The notes under the pieces are model-generated. The model ran no database searches. It was not told the DNA's origin and was given only the letters and a program-made list of their open reading frames with translations. From contig JAGAMJ010000146.1 in the NCBI GenBank assembly GCA_017624795.1, positions 1 to 6,861 on the forward strand: DNA of 6,861 nucleotides. Reading direction: 5' to 3'. Source of the DNA: Clostridia bacterium. Its GTDB lineage: Bacteria; Bacillota; Clostridia; Oscillospirales; CAG-272. The position numbers were made by a program, and so were the translations under genes. Position 1 is the stretch's first letter, and the number at the start of each line of letters is the position of its first letter. This document shows, one piece after another, positions 1-6,107 of this stretch.

Positions 1-159
1 ATCGGCATCCTGACCAATGAAGCCGGCAAGAACGAAGCAGCGTTCACCATCAGCGTGAAGTTTGTTGGCGACAACAACGAAGAGAACAACAAAGCGATGC
101 TGGGCGACATCACCTTCGATGTTGTCGTGCATGCAATTCAGGTTACCGAGCTGCCCTGA
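1..159 (+). CDS. TasA/camelysin-like SipW-dependent secreted protein, C-terminal fragment
   Basis: The reading frame is open from the first base and gives 52 residues before a TGA stop; the start lies upstream of the window. The fragment reads as two beta strands: one with 'FTISVKFVGDNN', then an Asn/Glu-rich turn, then a terminal strand 'FDVVVHAIQVTELP'. It lines up with the ends of the two downstream proteins, which have 'VTVEFPNTSND' followed by 'AFVVEAVQGN', and 'GITVCAVQGN'. The shared A-x-Q in the last strand also resembles the end of Bacillus TasA as I remember it. I infer a third member of the same secreted family, probably a surface or extracellular fibre subunit. The signal peptide cannot be seen, so the SipW-dependent label rests on the likeness and the neighbours. 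Confidence 0.72.
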   Translation: MGILTNEAGKNEAAFTISVKFVGDNNEENNKAMLGDITFDVVVHAIQVTELP

Positions 160-171
160 TCTAATCAATAA

Positions 172-204
172 AAACGCAGACTTTTGAAGTTTGGGCTTGC
201 GTTT
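172..204 (+). other. Intercistronic RNA hairpin with no U-tract
   Basis: AAACGCA (172-178) pairs with TGCGTTT (198-204), and inside it ACTT (180-183) pairs with AAGT (187-190) around a TTG loop, leaving an asymmetric bulge. It sits 12 nt after the stop of the first TasA-like gene and about 40 nt before the start of the second. No run of T follows, so it is not a typical intrinsic terminator. It could stabilise or process the upstream mRNA, or terminate weakly. The pairing is visible; the function is a guess. Confidence 0.35.
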
Positions 205-232
205 CGACCGATAGAAAGCTTCAATACTATTT

Positions 233-238
233 AAGGAG
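233..238 (+). promoter_or_regulatory. Ribosome binding site AAGGAG fixing the start at 247
   Basis: AAGGAG ends 8 nt before the ATG at 247 but only 2 nt before the in-frame ATG at 241. The normal Firmicute spacing is about 5-9 nt, so 247 (Met-Lys-Ala-Lys) is the likely start, two codons inside the longest open frame. Confidence 0.8.
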
Positions 239-246
239 AAATGGAA

Positions 247-900
247 ATGAAAGCCAAGTCGAAAGCTTTGCTGGTGTCCCTTATGACGATCGCGCTTTGC
301 GTTTCGTTGATCGCGGGCTCCACATACGCTTTGTTTACGTCCAGCAAAACACTGAATGTAACGGCTACCGCAGGTAAGGTTGATGTTACCGCTGAATACG
401 ATAACACCCTGATCAAGACCTGGTCCTCGCTCTACCATACCGAAGCAGACGCACGCACCGACGGCAAATTTGATAACGGCGGTACCGCTACCTTCCAGCA
501 GGACGCTGAAAACAAGTATACCATGGTCGTTCTTGATCTTATGACGCCCGGTGACGTGGCAAAGTTTAAGATCAAAGTGACGGATTTAAGTAACGTTGCG
601 GTAAAATACAGAGTTCGTATGGTTTCGGTGAAGGGCGATCGCGACGTGGATCTGACGCCTGCGCTGACCATCACCGCTAACATAGGTGGTACGGATTATG
701 CTGTAACAGGCACCGAAACTGCCACTACATGGCATGAGGTCGATTATCCTAACGGAGCCATCGATGATATTTGGGTTACGGTTGAATTTCCCAATACCTC
801 GAATGATTTAAGCGCAGATAATCCCGATAACGCATATCAGGACGCACAGGCAAAGATCGCGTTTGTTGTTGAGGCAGTTCAGGGCAATGCACAGGTTTGA
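247..900 (+). CDS. SipW-dependent-type signal peptide-containing TasA-like protein
   Basis: This is a 217-residue secreted protein. It has a basic N-terminus (KAKSK), a hydrophobic core at about 7-24, and the sequence 'GSTYALFTSSK', which matches the SipW-dependent signal type of TasA ('TWAAFND'). By that alignment, cleavage would follow Ala28 (Thr at -3, Ala at -1), leaving about 189 residues. After it comes the usual 'LNVTATAGKVDV' strand, then 'PGDVAKFKIKVTDLSNVAVKYRVRM' in two parts: the 'TPGD' turn and the strand that pairs with it in TasA-like folds. The end is 'FVVEAVQGNAQV'. TasA family members form extracellular fibres in biofilms, and camelysin relatives are surface proteases; I see no catalytic motif, so a structural subunit is the better inference. 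It lies 87 bp after the previous family member and 83 bp before the next, with no terminator in the second gap, so co-transcription is likely. Confidence 0.82.
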   Translation: MKAKSKALLVSLMTIALCVSLIAGSTYALFTSSKTLNVTATAGKVDVTAEYDNTLIKTWSSLYHTEADARTDGKFDNGGTATFQQDAENKYTMVVLDLMTPGDVAKFKIKVTDLSNVAVKYRVRMVSVKGDRDVDLTPALTITANIGGTDYAVTGTETATTWHEVDYPNGAIDDIWVTVEFPNTSNDLSADNPDNAYQDAQAKIAFVVEAVQGNAQV

Positions 901-983
901 TCTGACCTATTTTAATGCAACGATGCGGTAATTATGACATTTTGATTGGTTACGAACCCAAAGACGGGTAAAGGAGGAAAACA

Positions 984-1565
984 ATGATCCGTTATAAAAG
1001 CGAAAAAAGACCATTGATTATAGCGGTAATGGCTATCCTTCTTTCCATCATTTCTATCACGGGCGCGACACTTGCTTTGTTTACAAGTGATGCGGGTAAG
1101 GGTACGATCGGTATCAATGCAACGTCGGGCGATCTTGCCGTTGACATCATTGATACCGGCAACCCCGCTTCCTCGCTTGTGGGTGAAACACTTGATTTCG
1201 TGACGACAGCGCAGCAGCACGAGGCGCTCTTTGAGCCGGGCGCAACCTTTTATACCCAGGGCTTCCGCGTCAAGAATACGGGAAACATTCCGATTTCCTT
1301 CATTATATATATAAGTGAAGATGACAAGCTGGAAGAGGATTTTACCGCCGCCTTCGACGTTTGGATCACCAAAAATCCGACGGTGAAGGGCGATGAGGTC
1401 AAAATGCAGGAATTCACAGGCAAGCTGGATCCCACAAAGGAAAGCGATGTTTATTATCTGATGGTTTCCATGAAGGAAACGGCAGGAAATGAATATCAGA
1501 ACAGAACCTTTTCGGGGATCGGTATCACGGTATGTGCCGTCCAGGGAAACGTATCCTTGGGATAA
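984..1565 (+). CDS. SipW-dependent-type signal peptide-containing TasA/camelysin-like protein
   Basis: This is a 193-residue secreted protein starting 6 nt after a strong AAGGAGG (971-977). The N-terminus is basic (RYKSEKR), followed by a hydrophobic core at about 9-27 and 'GATLALFTSD', again the SipW-dependent pattern. Cleavage is predicted after Ala31 (Thr at -3), leaving about 162 residues. The mature part has 'INATSGDLAVDI', then 'PGATFYTQGFRVKNTGNIPISF', the strand-turn-strand typical of TasA/camelysin folds (seen here as PGA and KNTGNIP), and ends in 'GITVCAVQGNVSLG'. It has one Cys near the end and no sorting signal, so covalent wall anchoring is unlikely. Apart from the signal and terminal strand it differs clearly from its neighbour, which suggests a distinct subunit (for example minor or anchoring) rather than a recent duplicate. 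It is the last gene before a strong terminator. Confidence 0.82.
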   Translation: MIRYKSEKRPLIIAVMAILLSIISITGATLALFTSDAGKGTIGINATSGDLAVDIIDTGNPASSLVGETLDFVTTAQQHEALFEPGATFYTQGFRVKNTGNIPISFIIYISEDDKLEEDFTAAFDVWITKNPTVKGDEVKMQEFTGKLDPTKESDVYYLMVSMKETAGNEYQNRTFSGIGITVCAVQGNVSLG

Positions 1566-1581
1566 AATTAAAAGAATACTG

Positions 1582-1633
1582 CAAACGTATAAAGAGAGCC
1601 CCCGCAAAAGCGGGGGCTCTCTTTATACGTTTG
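1582..1633. terminator. Bidirectional intrinsic terminator, 24-bp perfect stem
   Basis: The arms 1582-1605 and 1610-1633 are exact reverse complements over 24 bp and enclose an AAAA loop (1606-1609). The core is GC-rich (GCCCCCGC/GCGGGGGC) with AAAGAGA/TCTCTTT outside it, giving U-containing 3' sides in both directions. It lies 16 nt after the stop of the TasA-like operon and 1 nt from the stop of coaW, so it can end both converging transcripts. Confidence 0.93.
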
Positions 1634-1634
1634 T

Positions 1635-2486
1635 TCAATCAACGGGGCAAAGCGCTGCGCCGATCACAGTGCCGTACTGTGCGTTTTCGGGAATGATGAA
1701 GCGAATGCCGAAGTTCTTTTCCATCACGTCAAAGACCTGACGGATCGGGGCAATGGCGGTCAGATTTCCGGTCAGCACTACCTGATCCAGCTGATAGTTT
1801 CGCGCCGCGAACACCGCCATCATGCCGATGGTTTCCGCGACCATATTCGCGATGCCCAAGGCGATATCGTGCTTGCTTGCAAGATCGCTGAGCTTACCAA
1901 AATTGGAGGCAGTCAGCTCATAGTTGACACCGGGGTAAATGTTTTTCGCCGAAATATCGCGAATACGCAGGTCAACGTTGGCAAGATCGCCGCCCTCACA
2001 GAGCTGCTGGATATGTTCTACCGTATCAACGCCAAGGATCTTGCGGGAAAGCCCGATCAGCGTGCCGCCGCCAACGCCCGTACCGCCCAGATACTTGGTT
2101 TTTGTGCAGTCGCCCTCGCGCTTCGCGTGGATCAGTGCCGTACCTGTGCCCATACTGACAACGACGGCTTCTTTGAGGCCCGAAAGGTACAAGCCGCCAA
2201 GACCCACGCTGTTAAATTCGGGCACGGTGCGGCAATCCAGCCCCTCGTAAAGCGGTTTATCCAAGAACGCCGAGCCGGCGCCCGTCACCATCACGCGGTC
2301 TATATCGGAAAGCGCCAAGCCGTTTTGCATTGTAAATTTGCCAAAGGCGCCGTAAATCGAGGTCAGAGGATCGGTGGCGCGCACGCATTGAGGCGCGATC
2401 AGCTGCTTTTGTCCGTTTTCCTCGCGAAAACCGACGATCTTGGTGGTGCTGCCGCCAACGTCAATGCCTAAAATGGCTTTTCCCAT
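1635..2486 (-). CDS. coaW: Type II pantothenate kinase (CoaW-like)
   Basis: This 283-residue cytoplasmic enzyme is predicted to phosphorylate pantothenate with ATP, the first step of coenzyme A synthesis. The actin-like ATPase fold signals of the eukaryotic/staphylococcal PanK-II family are all present. The phosphate-1 loop is 'GIDVGGSTTK' (7-16). 'TGAGS' is at 68-72. 'PEFNSVGLGG' (89-98) carries Glu90 at the place of the family's catalytic Glu. The second phosphate loop is 'SMGTGTALI' (111-119), followed by the Gly-rich 'LGGTGVGGGTLIGLS' (133-147) and a C-terminal 'VVLTGNL' strand. Staphylococcus aureus CoaW is about 267 residues, so the length fits. The start is supported by AAAGGAG (2496-2502 on this strand) with 9-nt spacing. 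It is monocistronic as seen, divergent from rqcH and convergent with the TasA-like operon. As known for the family, type II enzymes are often less sensitive to CoA feedback; that is not visible here. Confidence 0.93.
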   Translation of the reverse strand: MGKAILGIDVGGSTTKIVGFREENGQKQLIAPQCVRATDPLTSIYGAFGKFTMQNGLALSDIDRVMVTGAGSAFLDKPLYEGLDCRTVPEFNSVGLGGLYLSGLKEAVVVSMGTGTALIHAKREGDCTKTKYLGGTGVGGGTLIGLSRKILGVDTVEHIQQLCEGGDLANVDLRIRDISAKNIYPGVNYELTASNFGKLSDLASKHDIALGIANMVAETIGMMAVFAARNYQLDQVVLTGNLTAIAPIRQVFDVMEKNFGIRFIIPENAQYGTVIGAALCPVD

Positions 2487-2521
2487 AAGGTCACACTCCT
2501 TTGTAACGTGTATATAAGTTT

Positions 2522-2550
2522 ATTTTACCATAATATTGAAAAAAAATCAA
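2522..2550 (-). promoter_or_regulatory. Sigma-A promoter of coaW
   Basis: Read on the minus strand, TTGATT (2550-2545) is followed by a 17-bp spacer and TAAAAT (2527-2522), with TG one base before the -10 (extended -10). The transcript would start near 2515, leaving a leader of about 30 nt that contains the AAAGGAG site. It interleaves with the rqcH promoter. Confidence 0.72.
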
Positions 2551-2564
2551 CCCTATGCTATAAT
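2536..2564 (+). promoter_or_regulatory. Sigma-A promoter of rqcH
   Basis: TTGAAA (2536-2541), a 17-bp spacer, and a perfect TATAAT (2559-2564) preceded by TG at 2556-2557 (extended -10). The predicted start is near 2571, about 35 nt before the ATG. This is the best promoter match in the window. Confidence 0.85.
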
Positions 2565-2605
2565 TGAGGTAATTTAAGGGATAGATCCACCGAAAGGAGA
2601 ACGAT

Positions 2606-4369
2606 ATGGCACTGGATGCGGGATTTTTGGCAGCACTTGCTGCCGAGATCAGTCAAACGGCGATGGGCGCGCGTGTGGAAAAGGTCTATCAGCCCGAGCG
2701 TGATACCGTCGTTTTGCAAATGCGGACCTTTTCGGGTGGAAAGCGATTGCTGATCAATGCTGGCTCTGCCAATCCACGCATTGGATTTACGGCGATCCCG
2801 CTGGAAAATCCGCAAAATCCGCCGCAATTCTGCGTGCTTTTGCGAAAGCACCTGTCTGCCGCCAAGCTCACCGCCGTGCGGCAGCTTGGATTTGAGCGTG
2901 TTTTGGTGCTGGAATGGGAAACCCGCGACGAGATGGGCTTTCTTTGCAAGCGGCTGCTGATCGCCGAGATCATGGGCAAATATAGCAACCTGATCTTCAC
3001 CGATGAAAGCGAAAGGATCCTTGCGGTCCTGCGCCCCGTGGACTTTACCACGAGCTCCAAACGGCAGGTCCTGCCGGGTATGCGCTATGAGCTGCCTCCG
3101 CCACAGGATAAAAAAGATCCCCGCGACTGCACCGCCGCCGATCTTTCGGCGCTCTTGAATGGGGCAGGGGACGTACCCATTGAAAAGTGGATCACACAAA
3201 GCTTTTTGGGCATCAGTGCCGTGGTGGCAAGGGAGATCGCGCTGCCCGTGCTTGGCAAGATCGTGTCCACCCTTTCCGAGGAAGAAAAAAGAACGGTCGC
3301 TGACCGTTTTCAAAGCGTTTATGCTATGTTAAGCAAGGGTGAATATCAGCCCTGTATCGCCTATGACGATGCGGGAAAGCCTGTGGAATACGCCTTTACC
3401 CCTTTGCTGCAATATCCGCATAAAAAGGACGTTCAAAGCCCGTCGGAGCTGCTTGACGAATGGTTTGGCACAAGGGATCGCGAGGCGAGAGTGAAGCAAC
3501 GCGCCGCCGATGTGCTGCATATCGTGAACAACGCTTATACCCGTATTTTGCACAAGTTAGAGCTGCAACGGGGTGAGCTTGCGCGCTGTGAGGAGGGACA
3601 GAGCTACCGCAAGGCGGGAGATCTGATCGTAGCGAACAGCTACCGTTTGGAACGCGGCATGACCAAGGTGCTTCTGACCGATTATGAGGATCTGCGTGAG
3701 GACGGCAGCTTTGGCGAGGTCGAGATCGAGCTGGATCCGCGTTTGACGCCCACCGCTAACGCCCAACGTCTGTATAAAAAATACAACAAAAGCAAAACGG
3801 CGCGCGTCGAGCTTAGCAAGCAGATCGAGATCGGCGAGGGGGAGCTTGCGTATCTGGAATCCGTGCTGACAGCGCTCCATACGGCGGAAACGCCCACCGA
3901 TCTTGCCGAGATCAGGGAGGAGCTGACGCGCTCGGGCTATGCCTCGCGCGGCAAAGTAACGCCAAACGCTCAAAGAAAGGCGGCAACGCCCTCCTTTGCC
4001 GAGTACCGTACGTCTGGCGGATATCGGGTGCTGTGCGGCAAAAACAATCTGCAAAATGAGTATATCACCCACAAATTGGCGGCAAAAAACGATTTTTGGT
4101 TTCACGCAAAGAATATGCCGGGGTCCCACGTTGTGATGCTGTTGGAGGGGAAGGACGAGCCCGACGCCGCTGACTTTACCGAGGCGGCAGGCATCGCGGC
4201 GCTGTATTCTGCCGCCGAGGGCGCGCCCATGACCGAGGTGGACTACACCACGGTGCGGCAGCTGAAAAAAGCGCCCGGCGGCAAGCCCGGATTTGTGATC
4301 TATCACACCAATTGGAGTGCCATTGTCAGCCCCGACAGGGAAAAGATCAACCGGCTGCGCGTTAAATAA
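2606..4369 (+). CDS. rqcH: Rqc2 homolog RqcH (NFACT / fibronectin-binding A domain protein)
   Basis: This 587-residue protein (B. subtilis RqcH is about 570) belongs to the NFACT family. In bacterial ribosome quality control RqcH binds obstructed 50S subunits carrying peptidyl-tRNA and recruits tRNA-Ala to add C-terminal alanine tails that mark the chain for degradation. NFACT-N begins at residue 1 ('MALDAGFL', Asp4) and includes 'NAGSANPRIGFT' and 'FCVLLRKHLSAAKL'. A helix-hairpin-helix region lies at about 175-225 ('FLGISAVVAREIALP'). A long coiled coil spans about 285-425 and includes the family hallmark 'DPRLTPTANAQRLYKKYNK' (378-396). The NFACT-R (DUF814) domain is at about 467-575 ('NDFWFHAKNMPGSHVVM'). 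The position matching the D97-R98 pair of B. subtilis reads Glu97-Arg98. AAAGGAG (2593-2599) precedes the ATG by 6 nt. It was formerly annotated as a fibronectin-binding protein. It converges on the Xer gene. Confidence 0.95.
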   Translation: MALDAGFLAALAAEISQTAMGARVEKVYQPERDTVVLQMRTFSGGKRLLINAGSANPRIGFTAIPLENPQNPPQFCVLLRKHLSAAKLTAVRQLGFERVLVLEWETRDEMGFLCKRLLIAEIMGKYSNLIFTDESERILAVLRPVDFTTSSKRQVLPGMRYELPPPQDKKDPRDCTAADLSALLNGAGDVPIEKWITQSFLGISAVVAREIALPVLGKIVSTLSEEEKRTVADRFQSVYAMLSKGEYQPCIAYDDAGKPVEYAFTPLLQYPHKKDVQSPSELLDEWFGTRDREARVKQRAADVLHIVNNAYTRILHKLELQRGELARCEEGQSYRKAGDLIVANSYRLERGMTKVLLTDYEDLREDGSFGEVEIELDPRLTPTANAQRLYKKYNKSKTARVELSKQIEIGEGELAYLESVLTALHTAETPTDLAEIREELTRSGYASRGKVTPNAQRKAATPSFAEYRTSGGYRVLCGKNNLQNEYITHKLAAKNDFWFHAKNMPGSHVVMLLEGKDEPDAADFTEAAGIAALYSAAEGAPMTEVDYTTVRQLKKAPGGKPGFVIYHTNWSAIVSPDREKINRLRVK

Positions 4370-4372
4370 CGG

Positions 4373-5395
4373 TCAGTCCTCTTTTTTAGGGGGCTTTACG
4401 TGCGAAAGAGGATTTTGCGCCATGGCTTGCTCCATGCCTGCGTTGCTTACGTGTGTGTAGATCTGCGTGGTATTGAGCTGCTCGTGCCCCAAAATTTCCT
4501 TCAAAACGCGCACGTCGACGCCGCCCTGCTGGTACATCAGGGTGGCGGCGGTATGACGCAGCTTATGGACCGATAAATGGCGGTCGCCAAGACCTGCCAT
4601 ATCCAGGTATTTATAGACCATCCACTGCACTGTTTTTACGCTGATGCGCTTGCGCTGACCGCTGAGGAACAGTGCCTTTTCCTTGCTGGAAAAGGCGTTG
4701 TCGTCGACAAGACGCGTTGGCAGATACGCCGACAGTGCCTCGCGGCAAGCTTTATTGAGGTAGATGATGCGCTCTTTTGAGCCCTTTCCCGTCACACGAA
4801 GTGAGCGTAGCTCCTTGTTGATGTCCGACAGATCGATGCCCACAAGCTCCGACACACGCATGCCGCAGTTGAGAAACAGGGTCAAAATGGCGTAATCGCG
4901 GATCACCGTGCGCGAGGAACGGTCGTTTTTGACGGTTTCCAGCAAAAGCAGGGATTCGTCAAGTGACAAAAATTTTGGCAACGCCTTTTTGGGCTTTGGA
5001 GATTCGATCTCCGCTGCGGGATTGACCTCTAACTGCTTGGTCTTATTGACCAGATAGCGGTAAAACATACGAATGGAAACAAGCTTTCGCGCCTTTGCCG
5101 CCCACAAATTTTTGCGCACCGAGCCCGAATACTGCAAAAAGGAATAGATCTCGGAGGTGCGGATCGACGCCATAAAATCAAGGTCAAGATGGCGGATATC
5201 AATGCACAGAAATTCCTCGGATTCGAGGTCGATCCCCTCGCGGCTCGCCACGATGTAGCGCAAAAAGGTGCGAAGATCGAGCAGATACTCCGAAACCGTT
5301 TTGGACGAGCAGTTCTGAATGCCTGACTTGTAGGCGGCAAATTCCCGAACTGAGATCGGCATTTGTGTGAGTGGCACGGCGTACATTTGGCTCAT
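4373..5395 (-). CDS. XerC/XerD-type tyrosine recombinase
   Basis: This is a 340-residue site-specific recombinase, predicted to cut and rejoin DNA through a 3'-phosphotyrosine; Xer enzymes resolve chromosome dimers at dif. A SAM-like core-binding domain lies at about 13-120 and the catalytic domain at about 140-320. The full catalytic set is visible: Arg180 ('CGMRVSEL'), Lys204 ('TGKGSKER'), His277 and Arg280 ('HKLRHTAA'), His304 ('LGHEQLNTT') and Tyr313 ('IYTHVS'). It is about 40 residues longer than typical XerC/D; the extra length includes an acidic stretch at 52-75 within the N-terminal domain and a Lys-rich tail. The ATG at 5395 is chosen because AAAGGAG lies 5 nt upstream. A start at 5539 would run through the divergent promoter and into the next gene. 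No att sites, excisionase or phage genes are near, so a resident Xer role fits better than an element integrase, but XerC, XerD or a third paralogue cannot be told apart here. Confidence 0.9.
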   Translation of the reverse strand: MSQMYAVPLTQMPISVREFAAYKSGIQNCSSKTVSEYLLDLRTFLRYIVASREGIDLESEEFLCIDIRHLDLDFMASIRTSEIYSFLQYSGSVRKNLWAAKARKLVSIRMFYRYLVNKTKQLEVNPAAEIESPKPKKALPKFLSLDESLLLLETVKNDRSSRTVIRDYAILTLFLNCGMRVSELVGIDLSDINKELRSLRVTGKGSKERIIYLNKACREALSAYLPTRLVDDNAFSSKEKALFLSGQRKRISVKTVQWMVYKYLDMAGLGDRHLSVHKLRHTAATLMYQQGGVDVRVLKEILGHEQLNTTQIYTHVSNAGMEQAMAQNPLSHVKPPKKED

Positions 5396-5400
5396 AATAA

Positions 5401-5407
5401 CTCCTTT
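5401..5407 (-). promoter_or_regulatory. Ribosome binding site AAAGGAG fixing the Xer start
   Basis: Read on the minus strand, AAAGGAG ends 5 nt before the ATG whose first base is 5395. The 48 further upstream codons in the same open frame have no such site next to their first ATG and do not look like recombinase sequence. Confidence 0.8.
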
Positions 5408-5441
5408 GATAAACGGACGTTGTTTTGATATTCCGTTGGAA

Positions 5442-5470
5442 AATGTAAATATTTCGCGTTTTTCTTGCAA
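5442..5470 (-). promoter_or_regulatory. Possible promoter of the Xer gene
   Basis: On the minus strand TTGCAA (5470-5465), a 17-bp spacer and TACATT (5447-5442) form a moderate sigma-A match (4 of 6 bases in each hexamer). Transcription would start near 5435, about 40 nt before the ATG. TTGCAA is its own reverse complement and is also the -35 of the promoter in the other direction. Confidence 0.4.
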
Positions 5471-5493
5471 TCGGGGGCGTAATTCGGTATAAT
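5465..5493 (+). promoter_or_regulatory. Sigma-A promoter of the four-helix membrane protein gene
   Basis: TTGCAA (5465-5470), a 17-bp spacer and a perfect TATAAT (5488-5493). Transcription would start near 5500, leaving a leader of about 23 nt that is mostly the AAAGGAGGT ribosome binding site. Confidence 0.75.
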
Positions 5494-5522
5494 GAGAACA
5501 GAACATTGAAAGGAGGTCCTTT

Positions 5523-6107
5523 ATGAAGGACTTTTTCAAGCGTTATTCCTATACGGCGTTCAAGCTGTTTCTCAATCAATTCGCGATTGCGCTTTTTGGC
5601 GTTGGGCTTGCCTTTGCATGCGCGGGAGCAGGCAACGATACCTTGCTGCTTGTAACCAGTATCGGCGCCGTAGTGTTTTATCTGTTTTTGCAATACACCG
5701 TGATGTGGGAGATCGGCGCGAAGGACGGTATCAGCGCTGCCGCAAAGGGAACGGGAAGGGGACTTTGGCGCGGCTTTGCGATCGGTGGGCTTGCCAATTC
5801 GCTTAATCTTCTTTGTGCGTTGTTTGTTTTGCCGCGCGCCTTTGCCGCGGCGGGAACGGCTCTGTACCGCATCGGTGGCGCGTTCGAGTTTATCGCAAGA
5901 ATGCTGCAAGGCATGTATATGGGTATTATGACAAGACCGTTCCACGGGGCGCAGCTGCACGATTTCGCTTGGATGTATTTCGCCATCATCGTGCCCGCCG
6001 TTTTGGTGTGTGGGCTTGCCTATATCATCGGCAGCTATAATTTACACGCTACTAATATTTTAATCCCAAAAAACAAGGATGTCAAGAACAACGGCAGACC
6101 TGAATAA
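5523..6107 (+). CDS. Unrecognised four-helix integral membrane protein
   Basis: I do not recognise this 194-residue protein. It has a short basic N-terminus (MKDFFKRYSY), then four hydrophobic segments at about 15-35, 40-61, 83-108 and 150-171. An amphipathic stretch at about 119-136 is rich in Met and Gly ('ARMLQGMYMGIM'). A Gly/Lys/Arg-rich loop (66-83, 'KDGISAAAKGTGRGLWRG') lies between helices 2 and 3 and is probably cytoplasmic by the positive-inside rule. The tail is polar and Lys/Asn-rich. No enzyme motif or cysteine pair is visible. Translation should be efficient: an AAAGGAGGT site stands just before the ATG, ending 5 nt upstream. It has its own promoter and terminator, so it is probably monocistronic. 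Such small proteins are often annotated as hypothetical in Clostridia. Confidence 0.85.
   Translation: MKDFFKRYSYTAFKLFLNQFAIALFGVGLAFACAGAGNDTLLLVTSIGAVVFYLFLQYTVMWEIGAKDGISAAAKGTGRGLWRGFAIGGLANSLNLLCALFVLPRAFAAAGTALYRIGGAFEFIARMLQGMYMGIMTRPFHGAQLHDFAWMYFAIIVPAVLVCGLAYIIGSYNLHATNILIPKNKDVKNNGRPE

Noticed and set aside
202..230. TTTCGA, 17 bp, TACTAT as a promoter for the gene at 247
   Set aside because: The -35 matches only 3 of 6 bases and the start site would fall on the ribosome binding site; co-transcription from upstream is simpler.
901..983. Internal promoter or terminator between the two complete TasA-like genes
   Set aside because: Only a 4-bp hairpin (GGTT/AACC near 948-958) with no T run and no convincing -35/-10 pair.
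1869..2471. 200-codon open frame opposite coaW
   Set aside because: It lies wholly antisense to a gene with complete family motifs, has no ribosome binding site of note, and its low-complexity Ala/Arg-rich translation is typical of a mirror frame in GC-rich codons.
2558..4306. Several 120-250-codon open frames antisense to rqcH
   Set aside because: They mirror the codon bias of a well-supported NFACT gene and show no domain, signal peptide or translation signal.
5412..5437. Inverted repeat AACGGA / TCCGTT in the Xer leader as an operator or Xer site
   Set aside because: Only 6 bp per arm with a 14-bp gap; this is expected by chance and does not resemble a dif-type site of two 11-bp arms and a 6-bp centre.
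5396..5539. 48-codon N-terminal extension of the Xer recombinase
   Set aside because: It would cover the divergent promoter region and the start of the membrane protein gene, is unlike recombinase sequence, and a good ribosome binding site favours the start at 5395.
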